Below are positions 16,509 through 25,565 of a stretch of 64,000 nucleotides of DNA, piece by piece. The stretch is from Clostridia bacterium. GTDB lineage: Bacteria; Bacillota; Clostridia; Christensenellales; Borkfalkiaceae. The stretch spans positions 21,970-85,969 of the forward strand of contig JAIEFR010000002.1 of the NCBI GenBank assembly GCA_029066845.1, read 5' to 3'. The translations under genes were made by a program, and so were the position numbers. The stretch's first letter is position 1. Each line of letters begins with the position of its first letter. The notes under the pieces were generated by a model that saw only the letters and a program-made list of their open reading frames with translations, searched no databases and was not told the DNA's origin.

Positions 16509-18716
16509 ATGGCTCTTGAATTACTTCTAATTCTTGTGGGCGCGGCGGTTATACTTGCCGTTGCCTGCGCCGCTCTCAACTATTTCATCACGAAAAAGTT
16601 GAAAGAGGGAACGGACAGAATGCAGGAAATCGCCGCGGCTATCCGCGTCGGTGCAAACGCATTCATTAAGTACGAGTACAAAATCGTTGCAATCATCGGT
16701 TCTGTAGTCGCGGCTCTGCTTATTGCTTTCGTAAGCTGGCAGACGGGTATCGCGTTCATTATCGGCGCGCTGATGTCTGCGGGCGCAGGCTTCGTCGGAA
16801 TGAAGATAGCAACGTACGCGAACGTTCGCGTTACCAACACGGCAAACGAAACGCGCGACACGGGCAAGACCTTGAAGACCGCTTTCAGAGGCGGCTCGGT
16901 TATGGGCCTGTGCGTGGCGGGCTTCGCGCTTTTAGGTGCGGTTGTCGTATACGCGGTGTTCGGTATCGGTTGCCATCAGATTAACGACGTAATCGGCACG
17001 ACAAAGCCCATCTGGACCAACTGGACGGGACTTGACGCAGGCTTCACTATGACTCTTTCGGGCTACGCTCTCGGCTGCTCGATAATCGCGCTTTTCAACC
17101 GCGTAGGCGGCGGTATCTACACCAAGGCTGCGGATATGGGCGCGGACCTCGTAGGTAAGACCGAAGCGCACATTCCCGAGGACGACCCCCGCAACCCCGC
17201 AACTATCGCAGATAACGTTGGCGACAACGTAGGCGACGTTGCAGGACTCGGCTCCGACCTTCTGGAATCCTTCGTAGGCGCGTTGCTTTCGGGCGTTATC
17301 CTGGGCTGCGAGCTGTACGGTCACCAGCCTGCTCTTGTAGGTCAGGTTCAGCTGTTAAAGACCTTGCTCCTGTTCCCTATGGTATTTGCGGGCTGCGGTC
17401 TTATCGGCTGCGTAATCGGCATTTTCTATCTGCTGCTTGTTCCTCTTAAAAAGAACACAAACGTACATATGCAGCTGAATATTGCCACGTGGATTTCCGC
17501 GGGCGTTTCGGTCGTCGCGTGCTTCCTGTTAAGCTTCTTTATGTTCAAGGACTTCAACGCGGATATAATGAAGACGGCGCTCGGCTTCAAGGCGGGCAAC
17601 CTCTCGCCCTGGATAGCGGCAATCCTCGGTATTGCGGCAGGCATTATAATCGGTATCATTTCCGAATACTACACCAGCTACGACTACAAGCCCACCAAGG
17701 GCATCGCAAAGTCGGCAAAGGAGGGCTCCGCGCTCACCATTACCGAGGGTATGGCAACGGGTATGATAAGCTGTATGCTTCCCGTAGTAGTGCTCGGCGT
17801 TGCAATCTACGGCTCCTATGCGGTAGCGGGTATGTACGGCGTTGCGTGCGCGGCAATCGGTATGCTTTCGTTCGTTGCGGCAACCGTATCGGTTGATACG
17901 TACGGACCTATCTCCGACAACGCGGGCGGCATTGCGGAAATGTCCTTCCTCGACCCCGAGGTTCGTGAAATCACCGACCAGCTCGACGCTGTCGGCAACA
18001 CCACGGCGGCAATCGGCAAGGGTTTTGCAATCGGCTCGGCTTCGTTTGCAACTCTGTCGCTTCTGTGCTCCTATCTGTATGCGTTCGGCGGAATAGACGC
18101 CGTTGGTATGGTTACGCTTAACATCGTAAATCCTTTGACGCTTGTCGGCGCAATCGTCGGCGCGGCAATTCCCTTTATGTTCTCGGGTATGCTTATCCAG
18201 GCTGTTGCCAAGGCTGCAAGACATATGGTAGAGGAAGTTCGCCGTCAGTTTAAGGAAATTCCCGGAATACTCGAAGGCGAGGCTAAGCCCGACTACAAGA
18301 CCTGTATCGAAATTTCTTCGCGCGGTTCCTTAAAGGAAATGAAAATTCCCTGCCTTATCGCAATAGCAATTCCCGTCGTATCCGGCTTTATCTTCGGTGC
18401 GGAATTCGTTGGCGGCTTGCTTGTCGGCGCAATCATCGCGGCAATAATGCTTGCAATCTACACCGGTAACGCTGGCGGCGCCTGGGATAACGCAAAGAAG
18501 TTTATCGAAAGCGGCGGCGTTGAAGGCGTAAAGAAGGGTGAAGAGGGTTACGACTCGGTTCACGACGCGGCTGTCGTAGGCGATACCGTAGGCGATCCTC
18601 TGAAGGATACGGTAGGACCTTCCCTCGACATTCTCATCAAGATAATGTCCACCATATCGCTGGTTATGGTTGTAGTGTTCTACAAATACAACCTGTTCTC
18701 GGTCATTATCAAGTAA
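16509..18716 (+). CDS. hppA: Membrane-bound pyrophosphatase, K+-dependent type
   Basis: Integral membrane pyrophosphatase of 735 aa with about 16 transmembrane helices; it hydrolyses cytosolic pyrophosphate and pumps H+ and/or Na+ outward. Signature acidic loops are visible: DNVGDNVGDVAG, the SDNAGGIAEM loop, and the C-terminal GDTVGDPLKDTVGPS. The K+-dependence determinant near residue 498 reads GNTTAAIGKG, with Ala where K+-independent enzymes have Lys, so potassium is probably needed. Na+ versus H+ specificity is not assigned. Single-gene unit with promoter and terminator. It would salvage energy from biosynthetic pyrophosphate in a fermenting anaerobe. Confidence 0.96.
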   Translation: MALELLLILVGAAVILAVACAALNYFITKKLKEGTDRMQEIAAAIRVGANAFIKYEYKIVAIIGSVVAALLIAFVSWQTGIAFIIGALMSAGAGFVGMKIATYANVRVTNTANETRDTGKTLKTAFRGGSVMGLCVAGFALLGAVVVYAVFGIGCHQINDVIGTTKPIWTNWTGLDAGFTMTLSGYALGCSIIALFNRVGGGIYTKAADMGADLVGKTEAHIPEDDPRNPATIADNVGDNVGDVAGLGSDLLESFVGALLSGVILGCELYGHQPALVGQVQLLKTLLLFPMVFAGCGLIGCVIGIFYLLLVPLKKNTNVHMQLNIATWISAGVSVVACFLLSFFMFKDFNADIMKTALGFKAGNLSPWIAAILGIAAGIIIGIISEYYTSYDYKPTKGIAKSAKEGSALTITEGMATGMISCMLPVVVLGVAIYGSYAVAGMYGVACAAIGMLSFVAATVSVDTYGPISDNAGGIAEMSFLDPEVREITDQLDAVGNTTAAIGKGFAIGSASFATLSLLCSYLYAFGGIDAVGMVTLNIVNPLTLVGAIVGAAIPFMFSGMLIQAVAKAARHMVEEVRRQFKEIPGILEGEAKPDYKTCIEISSRGSLKEMKIPCLIAIAIPVVSGFIFGAEFVGGLLVGAIIAAIMLAIYTGNAGGAWDNAKKFIESGGVEGVKKGEEGYDSVHDAAVVGDTVGDPLKDTVGPSLDILIKIMSTISLVMVVVFYKYNLFSVIIK

Positions 18717-18733
18717 TTTAAAATAAAAGTTCG

Positions 18734-18767
18734 ACTGCCTGCGGCATTTTGCCGCAGGCAGTTTTTA
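18734..18767 (+). terminator. Rho-independent terminator after hppA
   Basis: ACTGCCTGCGGCA (18734-18746) pairs with TGCCGCAGGCAGT (18750-18762), followed by TTTTT. Confidence 0.9.
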
Positions 18768-18788
18768 CTTAAAATTCACAAACTTGTT

Positions 18789-18817
18789 TTGACTTTTGCA
18801 CACCGGCATAATATAAT
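18789..18817 (+). promoter_or_regulatory. Promoter of the PDZ protease lipoprotein
   Basis: TTGACT (18789-18794) and TATAAT (18812-18817), spacer 17 bp; start codon 39 bases further on. Confidence 0.8.
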
Positions 18818-18855
18818 TAGTATAGGCAAAACTTAAAGGTATATAGGTTTTTATT

Positions 18856-20256
18856 ATGAAAAAGAAGATTATAGCATCTTTAGCAGCCGCCGCGGCGCTC
18901 TCGCTTGGCGTGTTTTCGGGCTGTATGTTCAGCACTTCGGTAAGCGTCACTTCAATAGAAAAGACGAGCAGCGTGGGACTGGTAGATTACTATACCGTGA
19001 CCTACTCCAACGGTACCACCTCGCAGTTCACCGTAACCAACGGCAGGGACGGCGTCAACGGTACGGACGGCAGGGACGCGCAGAGCGTCACTGCGGAAGA
19101 GGTTTACGAAACATACAAACAAGTTTACCGCGACGATGAGATGACCTTTAAGGAGTTCTGCGAAAAATATCTCACGGTCAATACCGATACCAACGCTGCG
19201 CTCAATATGGCTCTGCGTTCGTGTATGAAGGTGTACACGGCGTTCCGCGAATCGTATATGTCGTCAAAGCCCTCTATGTACTGCGGCTCGGCGGTAATCT
19301 ACAAAATGGAATCGGACTACACCTATATCCTTACCAACTACCACGTGGTGTACGACAGCAAGGCGTACGGCTCCAACAAGATAAGCACGGAAATAAGCGC
19401 ATATCTTTACGGCAGCGAGTCAAGCCCCTATCTCAACGACTACGAAACGGGCTTCGTGTACGACGATTACACAATCAAGTGCGATTATATAGGCGGCGCA
19501 ATCAATTACGACGTAGCCGTTATCAGGGCGAGTACGGCGGATATCAAAAGGATAAATCCGCAGGCAATTCCCGTATCGGTCAACTATAATTACAGCGTAG
19601 GCGACAACACCTACGCGGTGGGCAATCCCGACGACGGCGGCATAAGCGTGACCGAGGGCATCGTCAGCGTGGACAGCGACTACGTCGAGCTGTCAATCGA
19701 CGGCAACGAGCGCACGTACCGCTCCATAAGGACGGATACGGCTCTCACGCACGGCAACTCGGGCGGCGGTCTTTTCAATATGCAGGGACAGCTTATCGGG
19801 CTCAACAATGCGGGCGACGGTGAAATAACCAGTATGAACTACGCAATTCCCGCGTCCATTCTCACGGGTATAGCCGACGGCGTTATGTATTACCATTCGG
19901 CAAACGGCGCAAAGTGCACTTACAGGACCCTTCTCGGCGTAACCTCCCAGTCGGAGAATTCGCGCTACGTCTATGACGAGACTACGGGCGGCGGACATAT
20001 AGAGGAGAACGTCGTAATAAAGTCGGTCAATCAGGGCAGCCTTGCCGAGGCTCTCAAACTGGAAGTGGGAGATATTATAACGGGCGTTACTTTCAACGGC
20101 AGGAAGTATGAAATTTCCAGACAGTACCAGATTGCAGATTTGCTTTTAAACGTGCGCGCAAGCGACACTATCAAGATACACTATACGCGTAGCGGCCAGG
20201 CAAGCGAAACGAAGGAAATGGCTGTGCGCGGCTCCGATATTGACAAGATAGATTAA
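18856..20256 (+). CDS. Trypsin-like serine protease lipoprotein with PDZ domain (DegP/HtrA type)
   Basis: Surface-anchored protease of 466 aa. The signal peptide ends in the lipobox FSGC, so it should be lipidated. A short collagen-like stretch (GRDGVNGTDGRD) links to the trypsin fold with triad H163 (TNYHVV), D219 (NYDVAVI) and S302 (GNSGGG). A PDZ domain occupies about 370-460 (QGSLAEALKLEVGDII). It is probably an envelope quality-control protease. The domain order is that of HtrA, but the lipoprotein anchor replaces the usual membrane helix. Single-gene unit with its own promoter; AAAGG is a weak ribosome site. Confidence 0.9.
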   Translation: MKKKIIASLAAAAALSLGVFSGCMFSTSVSVTSIEKTSSVGLVDYYTVTYSNGTTSQFTVTNGRDGVNGTDGRDAQSVTAEEVYETYKQVYRDDEMTFKEFCEKYLTVNTDTNAALNMALRSCMKVYTAFRESYMSSKPSMYCGSAVIYKMESDYTYILTNYHVVYDSKAYGSNKISTEISAYLYGSESSPYLNDYETGFVYDDYTIKCDYIGGAINYDVAVIRASTADIKRINPQAIPVSVNYNYSVGDNTYAVGNPDDGGISVTEGIVSVDSDYVELSIDGNERTYRSIRTDTALTHGNSGGGLFNMQGQLIGLNNAGDGEITSMNYAIPASILTGIADGVMYYHSANGAKCTYRTLLGVTSQSENSRYVYDETTGGGHIEENVVIKSVNQGSLAEALKLEVGDIITGVTFNGRKYEISRQYQIADLLLNVRASDTIKIHYTRSGQASETKEMAVRGSDIDKID

Positions 20257-20257
20257 C

Positions 20258-20286
20258 TTGCCTTTCGGATAAAGATATGGTAAAAT
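20258..20286 (+). promoter_or_regulatory. Promoter of trpS
   Basis: TTGCCT (20258-20263) and TAAAAT (20281-20286), spacer 17 bp. The 40-base leader is too short for a T-box, so trpS here is not T-box controlled. Confidence 0.65.
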
Positions 20287-20325
20287 ATTCCAAAGCACCG
20301 TTTCGGGCAGAGGAGAGAAGAATAT

Positions 20326-21327
20326 ATGGAAGAAAATAAAAAGACCCTGTATTCGGCTATTCAGCCAACCAACAGCCTAACCATAGGCAACTATATCGGC
20401 ACGCTGAAAAGCTGGGCCTCCTACCAGAACGACTACAACTGCGTTTTCGCAATGGCGGATATGCACGCTATCACCGTGCGCCAGCTGCCCGCGCAGCTCC
20501 GCGCCAACACGCTTGCGCTTGCCGCGCTGTTCATTGCCTGCGGCGTAGACCCGAGCAAGTGCACCTTCTACGTGCAGTCGCACGTGCCCTGCCACGCCGA
20601 AATGTGCTGGGCGCTCAACTCGCTTACATACGTGGGCGAAATGGAGCGTATGACGCAGTTTAAGGATAAGTCCAAACGTCACGCCGACAACATCAATATG
20701 GGGCTTATGGACTACCCCGTGCTTATGGCGGCGGACATTCTTTTATATCAGACGGACGTCGTACCCGTTGGGCTCGACCAGAGGCAACATCTGGAAATTA
20801 CGCGCGATATAGCAATCCGTTTCAACAACGCATATTCGCCCACGTTTACCGTACCCGAGGGCATATACGCCAAGGTGGGCGCAAAGATCTGCGACCTTCT
20901 GGACCCTTCCAAGAAGATGAGCAAGTCGGCGGAAAATCCCAACGGTTCGATATTTATGACCGACGACAGGGACACCGTCATAAGAAAGTTCAAGCGCGCC
21001 GTCACCGACAGCGACAACGCCGTTATATACGACCCAGAAAACAAGCCCGGCGTGAGCAACCTGCTTGCCATATACACCGCATTCTCCGGCAAGAGTATGC
21101 AGGAGGCGGAAAGGGAGTTTGCCGGCAAGGGCTACGGCGATTTCAAGCTTGCAGTCGGCGAAACGGTTGCCGATAAGCTTGCGCCCGTACAGGCGGAGCA
21201 GAAGCGCATTTTAGACGACAAGGCGTACTTGCAGGGCGTTCTTGCAGAGGGCGCGGGCAAGGCTTACGGAATTGCAAGAAAGACGCTTTCCAAGGTCTAC
21301 AAAAAGATAGGATTCTTTCAGGCGTAA
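20326..21327 (+). CDS. trpS: Tryptophan--tRNA ligase
   Basis: Class I aminoacyl-tRNA synthetase charging tRNA-Trp, 333 aa, standard size. The HIGH-type motif is TNSLTIGNY near residues 16-24, and the KMSKS loop is KKMSKSAEN near 202. The GLDQRQHLEITRDIA segment forms the tryptophan/ATP site. Its stop codon overlaps the start of the DUF5685 gene (TAATG), so the two genes are coupled. A clear promoter stands upstream. Confidence 0.97.
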   Translation: MEENKKTLYSAIQPTNSLTIGNYIGTLKSWASYQNDYNCVFAMADMHAITVRQLPAQLRANTLALAALFIACGVDPSKCTFYVQSHVPCHAEMCWALNSLTYVGEMERMTQFKDKSKRHADNINMGLMDYPVLMAADILLYQTDVVPVGLDQRQHLEITRDIAIRFNNAYSPTFTVPEGIYAKVGAKICDLLDPSKKMSKSAENPNGSIFMTDDRDTVIRKFKRAVTDSDNAVIYDPENKPGVSNLLAIYTAFSGKSMQEAEREFAGKGYGDFKLAVGETVADKLAPVQAEQKRILDDKAYLQGVLAEGAGKAYGIARKTLSKVYKKIGFFQA

Positions 21328-22208
21328 TGTTCGGATATATCAACCCCGACAGTCCTTATCTGTTTAAAAAGGACGAAACTTTATACCAGGCTATTTATTG
21401 CGGAATGTGCAAGTCGATAGGCGAGGGGTGCGGCAGCTTTTCCAAGTCCGCGCTCACCTACGATATGGCGTTTATGTCCGCTTTGCTGCACAATATCGCC
21501 AACTGCGACGTAAAGATAGAAAAACGCCGCTGCGGACTGCATTTAATCAAACGCCGCTTTATGGCAAAGCCCGACAATATCTCGGTGCTTTTGGGGTGCG
21601 TCAACACCGCGCTTGCCTACTATAAGTTGCTGGATGATAAGATCGACGGCGACAGAAAGGGCGCGCTTGCGTTTATGTACAAAAGGGGTTTTAAGCGCAC
21701 GCTCAAACGCCACCCGCAGGTTGCTCAAATTATACAAAAGCATATGCAGGCACAGCGCGAACTCGAAAAGGCGAATTGCACGATAATAGACCAGGCGTGC
21801 GAGCCTACCGCGTTTATGATTAAGGAGCTTTCCACCTACGCGCTGAGCGAATACGCTACGGCGGCAACCGAAGCGCTTTGCTACGATATAGGCAAGTGGG
21901 TATATCTTGCCGACGCGCTGGACGACTACGACAAGGACGTTAAAAAGGGGCGCTATAACGTGCTGTATAACGCCTTCGGTTGTACGACCAAGGCGGAGGC
22001 GGTTAATAAGTGCGGCGAGGAAATCGACTTCATTTTCAATACGCTGTTCGCCGATATGCGCCTGCAGCTTTCGAATATAAAATTTTATTTCAATCACGAC
22101 TTGACGGATAATATAATATTGAGGGGTATTCCGCTGAAAACCCGACGGCTGGTGCACGGCAAATGCGGAGAAGGTAAGAAAAAGGACGATGAACAAACGC
22201 AATCTTGA
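21327..22208 (+). CDS. DUF5685 family protein
   Basis: Cytosolic protein of 293 aa beginning MFGYINPDSPYL with IYCGMCKSIG soon after, the conserved cysteine pair of the DUF5685 family found widely in Clostridia. The DALDDYDKDVKKGRYN segment in the middle is acidic and conserved-looking, perhaps a metal or prenyl-phosphate-like site. No function is known. It is coupled to trpS upstream by a 1-base overlap and to the J-like gene downstream by a 20-base overlap, a pairing that suggests the two unknowns work together. Confidence 0.75.
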   Translation: MFGYINPDSPYLFKKDETLYQAIYCGMCKSIGEGCGSFSKSALTYDMAFMSALLHNIANCDVKIEKRRCGLHLIKRRFMAKPDNISVLLGCVNTALAYYKLLDDKIDGDRKGALAFMYKRGFKRTLKRHPQVAQIIQKHMQAQRELEKANCTIIDQACEPTAFMIKELSTYALSEYATAATEALCYDIGKWVYLADALDDYDKDVKKGRYNVLYNAFGCTTKAEAVNKCGEEIDFIFNTLFADMRLQLSNIKFYFNHDLTDNIILRGIPLKTRRLVHGKCGEGKKKDDEQTQS

Positions 22209-22818
22209 AATTTTGGGACTAACCGAGGGGGCGACCGCAGAACAGATTGAGGAGGCTTATTCCGCACTCCGCGCAAAGCTTCTTGAAGACAGGTTCTTAG
22301 AGGGCGAGGCTGGCAACGAAGCCGCCAGAATGCTGACTAAAATACAGGTCGCGCACGACGAACTTCTTGCCGAAATCGCACAGCTGGAAAACGGCTCGCG
22401 AGAGAGCGACGGTTCCGCCTTTGCTCACGTGGAGGAGCTTATCAGGGCGGGCGACCTGCAGGAAGCACAGCGCGCTCTGGACGACTTCAACGAGCGCGGC
22501 GCGCAGTGGCACTACCTTCAGTCGGTGGTGTTCTACCGCAAGAACTGGGTCAACGAAAGTAAGAAGCAGCTTGAAATCGCAATGCGTTTGGACGGCGAAA
22601 ACGAAAAGTATAAGGAAGCCTACGTCAAGCTCAACGAAAAGATTGCCTACGACGCATCCAAGCCCGGCGCAAACGGCGAGGGCGAAAGCGTGTATAAGGG
22701 GCAGGATATGAACTCCTATTCCGACAACCAGATGGGCGGAAGCTTCTGTTCCTACTGCGTGGAGTGCTGTGCGCTCAACGCGTGCATCAATTGCCTATGT
22801 AATGGGTGTTGTCATTAA
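22189..22818 (+). CDS. Degenerate J-domain protein with TPR-like region and Cys-rich tail
   Basis: Protein of 209 aa. The first 60 residues follow the J-domain helix pattern (LEILGLTEGATAEQIEEAYSAL) but lack the HPD tripeptide, so it should not stimulate DnaK in the usual way. Residues 85-155 look like TPR helices (QEAQRALDDFNERGAQWHYL). The tail is strikingly cysteine-rich, with eight cysteines after residue 180 (CSYCVECC and CINCLCNGCC). Such tails may bind metal. AAAGGAC precedes the ATG, within the end of the DUF5685 gene. Confidence 0.65.
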   Translation: MNKRNLEILGLTEGATAEQIEEAYSALRAKLLEDRFLEGEAGNEAARMLTKIQVAHDELLAEIAQLENGSRESDGSAFAHVEELIRAGDLQEAQRALDDFNERGAQWHYLQSVVFYRKNWVNESKKQLEIAMRLDGENEKYKEAYVKLNEKIAYDASKPGANGEGESVYKGQDMNSYSDNQMGGSFCSYCVECCALNACINCLCNGCCH

Positions 22819-22821
22819 CTT

Positions 22822-22939
22822 CTTGGTTAATAAGCGGCGCATTTCTGCGTTGCGGTGCGGCAACCCTCAGTCATTTACTTCATTGTAAACTCCTTCGGGT
22901 TTTCCTCCCGCGCCTTGAACTACTTGCTTCTTAACCGAG
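22822..22939. repeat. Repeat-like element with imperfect terminal inverted repeats
   Basis: The non-coding stretch between two genes is bounded by CTTGGTTAATAAGC (22822-22835) and GCTTCTTAACCGAG (22926-22939), which are inverted repeats matching at 12 of 14 positions. The interior has a C/T-rich segment (CTCCTTCGGGTTTTCCTCCC) and no open frame. It looks like a small miniature or REP-type element, but copy number cannot be judged from one window. Confidence 0.4.
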
Positions 22940-22954
22940 TGATGGGTGGTGTAT

Positions 22955-23512
22955 ATGCCTAAAAATAACCGTTTCAATTCTTTCGAAATTGCGCTTTCGG
23001 GCATATCGTGCGCGGTGGCGGTGCTCTTTCTCGCGCTCGGCATACTCAGCGGCTGGCTGCTTGCAACGGGCTATTTTATAGGCGTGGTGGCGCTTATGGT
23101 GCCCCTTTCCAAAAAGTTTTATAAGGGCGGTTTTCTCGCCTATGCGGGCACTTGCGTGCTCACGGTTATTATGGGCGCGGCGGCAAAGTTCTGGGACCTC
23201 GTGCCCTTTATTATGTTTTTCGGACTGCACCCGTTAATCAACGCGCTTATAGATAAAAGCAAGTTTAATAAATGGATATTCTTGCCCGCAAAGGCGCTGT
23301 GGTTCGACGCAATGCTTATCGTCGGGTACTATCTCGTGTTCGGCGGAGCTATGGGCGGCACGCTGCTTCCCGAAAACGTTTACGAAACTATAAACAGATA
23401 TTTCTTCCTGCTGGTTTTCACCGTCGGCACGTTCGTAGGGGTGATATACGACCTTCTCGCGTCGCGCTGTCAGCTCGCGGTCAACGCCGTAGTTGCGCGC
23501 ATCAGGAAATAA
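22955..23512 (+). CDS. Small polytopic membrane protein, unknown function
   Basis: About 185 aa with five or six hydrophobic segments and short loops. It begins MPKNNRFNSFEIALSGISCAV and the overall pattern is reminiscent of small bacterial substrate-binding membrane subunits, but no family was recognised. ATG at 22955 is chosen because GGGTGG lies five bases ahead; GTG codons at 22946 and 22949 are alternatives. It sits just after the inverted-repeat element and 11 bases ahead of rlmD. Confidence 0.6.
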   Translation: MPKNNRFNSFEIALSGISCAVAVLFLALGILSGWLLATGYFIGVVALMVPLSKKFYKGGFLAYAGTCVLTVIMGAAAKFWDLVPFIMFFGLHPLINALIDKSKFNKWIFLPAKALWFDAMLIVGYYLVFGGAMGGTLLPENVYETINRYFFLLVFTVGTFVGVIYDLLASRCQLAVNAVVARIRK

Positions 23513-23523
23513 ACGGATAATCT

Positions 23524-24927
23524 ATGGAAAAGAATAAGGAATACGTAGGGGAAGTCCTCTCTCTCGGCAGCGAGGGGGAGGGCGTTATAAAATGGGAGGA
23601 CTGCACCGCGTTCGTGCCCTTTTGCCTTGTCGGCGAAAAGGTGTCTTTCAAGGCGCTCAAAGTTTCGGGCAAGGTAGCTTACGGCAAGCTTACCGAGGTG
23701 CACAGCCTTTCGCCCGAAAGGGTAGAGCCCGTCTGCCCGCATTTCGAAAAGTGCGGCGGCTGTCAGTTGCAGCATTCGTCTTACTCCGCCCAGCTCGACT
23801 TCAAAAGACAGCTGGTGCAAAACTGCCTTAAAAAAATCGGCGGGCTGGACGTCGATGTCAATCAAACGGTATCGGGCGATAAGCAGTACGGCTATCGCAA
23901 CAAGCTTGCCCTGCCTGTCGGAGTGGACGGCGAGGGCAACACGGTCACGGGCTTTTTCGCGCCCCGTTCGCACCGCATTGTGCCCATAAATTCCTGCGCG
24001 CTCCAAGCCGAATGGTCGGGCGCGCTCATCGCCGCGCTCACGGACTTTATGAAGGAGGCGGGGCTTACCGGGTATGACGAACGCACCCAGTCGGGCGATA
24101 TCCGTCACCTTGTCGCGCGTGAAGTGGACGGCAGCCTGGTAATTACCGTGGTGGCAACCTCGCGCATAGATACGGAAAAATTTGCCGATGCGCTGGCGAG
24201 CAATTTCAAAAGCTTTACCCTGTGGTTGAACGTAAACAGAGCGAAAAGTAACGTGATTTTCGGCAAAGAGTGGCATATATGCAGCGGGGAAGGCTATTTT
24301 ACGGGCGAGGACGAGGGCATTAAGTTCAAGGCTGGCGCAAATACGTTTTTGCAAGTCAACGACGGAGTGCGCAAGCTTTTGTACCGTGCCGTCATCGACG
24401 CGGTTAAGGACAAGGATACCGTTGCGGTCGATTTGTACAGCGGCGGCGGTCTGCTCACCGCTATGCTGGCAAAGGCGTGCCGCGCAGCCTACGGAATAGA
24501 AATAGTGCCCGAAGCTGTTGCGTGCGCGGACGAGCTCAAAGAGCTCAACGGACTGTCGGACAGAATGTTCAATTACTGCGGCGCGGTGGAGGATAAGATT
24601 GACGAGGTTTTTGCTCTCAGCGCGGGATATAAGCGCGCAATCGTGTGCGACCCGCCGCGCAAGGGTATGGAACGGTCGGTCATAAAAGCCGTGCTCGCAA
24701 GCGGAGCTGACAAGGTGGTGCTGGTTTCCTGCAACCCCGCAACGCTGGCGCGCGACCTGGGACTTCTGTGCGGCAGCCTGAAGGAGACGGACGGTCAGAT
24801 AGTCAAAAATCCGTCCTATTCGCCCGAAAGTATGAGCGGTTTTTACCGCATATCTTCCGTCACCCCGTTCGATATGTTCCCCCAGACCAAACACGTCGAA
24901 ACGCTGGTTGTACTTTCAAGAAATTAA
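23524..24927 (+). CDS. 23S rRNA (uracil-C5)-methyltransferase, RlmD/RlmCD (TrmA-type)
   Basis: SAM-dependent RNA methyltransferase of 467 aa. An N-terminal TRAM domain (1-60) is followed by the [4Fe-4S] cysteines in CPHFEKCGGCQ, a central RNA-binding region, and a Rossmann fold with DLYSGGGLLTAMLA for SAM. CDPPRKGM and VSCNPATLARDL carry motifs IV and the catalytic cysteine. The target is probably U1939 (and possibly U747) of 23S rRNA. Firmicutes often have more than one paralogue, so the exact uridine is uncertain. Confidence 0.92.
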   Translation: MEKNKEYVGEVLSLGSEGEGVIKWEDCTAFVPFCLVGEKVSFKALKVSGKVAYGKLTEVHSLSPERVEPVCPHFEKCGGCQLQHSSYSAQLDFKRQLVQNCLKKIGGLDVDVNQTVSGDKQYGYRNKLALPVGVDGEGNTVTGFFAPRSHRIVPINSCALQAEWSGALIAALTDFMKEAGLTGYDERTQSGDIRHLVAREVDGSLVITVVATSRIDTEKFADALASNFKSFTLWLNVNRAKSNVIFGKEWHICSGEGYFTGEDEGIKFKAGANTFLQVNDGVRKLLYRAVIDAVKDKDTVAVDLYSGGGLLTAMLAKACRAAYGIEIVPEAVACADELKELNGLSDRMFNYCGAVEDKIDEVFALSAGYKRAIVCDPPRKGMERSVIKAVLASGADKVVLVSCNPATLARDLGLLCGSLKETDGQIVKNPSYSPESMSGFYRISSVTPFDMFPQTKHVETLVVLSRN

Positions 24928-24946
24928 TTTTAAGGAGGAATAATAT

Positions 24947-25288
24947 ATGCCTTTTATCGACAACAAAGTGACCGTAAAACTTACGGAAGAGAAGAAGGAA
25001 AAAATCAAGCAAAAGCTTGGCAGGGCGGTATCGCTTCTTCACAAGAGCGAGACCTATTTGATGGTGGGATTTCAGGACGGCTACGATTTGTATCTGGGCG
25101 GCAAAAGACTGGCAAACGGCGCTTACGTTGAAGTGAGTCTTTTCGGCAGTGCGTCGTCTTCCGATTATTCCAAGATGACGGGAGAGATATGCCGCATTCT
25201 TTCGGAGGAAGCTGGCATTCCTGCCGAATGCGTATACGTCACCTATCACGGATTGGAGGACTGGGGCTGGAACGGCTCGAACTTCTGA
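24947..25288 (+). CDS. MIF/phenylpyruvate tautomerase-like protein
   Basis: Protein of 113 aa starting MPFIDNKVTVKL; removal of Met would expose the N-terminal proline that acts as the catalytic base in the tautomerase superfamily. The length and the late segment VYVTYHGLEDWGWNGSNF match the macrophage migration inhibitory factor (MIF) branch. Bacterial MIF-like proteins have weak keto-enol tautomerase activity and no settled role. TAAGGAGG gives an excellent ribosome site; the gene follows rlmD by 19 bases. Confidence 0.85.
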   Translation: MPFIDNKVTVKLTEEKKEKIKQKLGRAVSLLHKSETYLMVGFQDGYDLYLGGKRLANGAYVEVSLFGSASSSDYSKMTGEICRILSEEAGIPAECVYVTYHGLEDWGWNGSNF

Positions 25289-25348
25289 CGCGCGGGGCTT
25301 ATAGCACCTTAGCCGTATATAATTTGCGATATTGCCCACACTGTTTGT

Positions 25349-25513
25349 ATGGGTAAGAAGAACAGCAAAAAGATTATAAACGAGGTTTTCGAGGGCGGAG
25401 CAAGCGCCAACGAGTGCACTGGGGCGTTACAGAAGATTTCTGTTGACCCCGAAGAGGTGGCGCGCTTCCACGCCGAATACGTCGGTGAAAAGAAGAGTAA
25501 AGTAGATAACTGA
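25349..25513 (+). CDS. Small hypothetical protein, 54 aa
   Basis: Open frame of 54 codons starting ATG at 25349, ending TGA at 25511-25513 and followed at once by a strong terminator, which supports it being a real gene end. The product is charged and helical, beginning MGKKNSKKIINEVFEGGAS and with a central SVDPEEVARFHAEYVGEKK. A TATAAT sits at 25318-25323 but no good -35 or Shine-Dalgarno was found, so expression may depend on the upstream gene. No family recognised. Confidence 0.55.
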   Translation: MGKKNSKKIINEVFEGGASANECTGALQKISVDPEEVARFHAEYVGEKKSKVDN

Positions 25514-25523
25514 ATAAAAAAAC

Positions 25524-25550
25524 AAGGGACGGCAAAGTTTGCCGTCCCTT
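25524..25550. terminator. Bidirectional terminator between convergent genes
   Basis: AAGGGACGGCA (25524-25534) pairs with TGCCGTCCCTT (25540-25550), followed by TTTGATTT; A-tract on the left allows use on the minus strand for the membrane-protein pair. Confidence 0.9.
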
Positions 25551-25565
25551 TTGATTTGGTACGTA

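Noticed and set aside
20256-20326. T-box riboswitch ahead of trpS
   Set aside because: Leader only about 40 bases; no T-box sequence or specifier stem.
23470-24894. 474-codon open frame opposite rlmD
   Set aside because: Antisense shadow; rlmD has all methyltransferase motifs and the reverse product has no domain.
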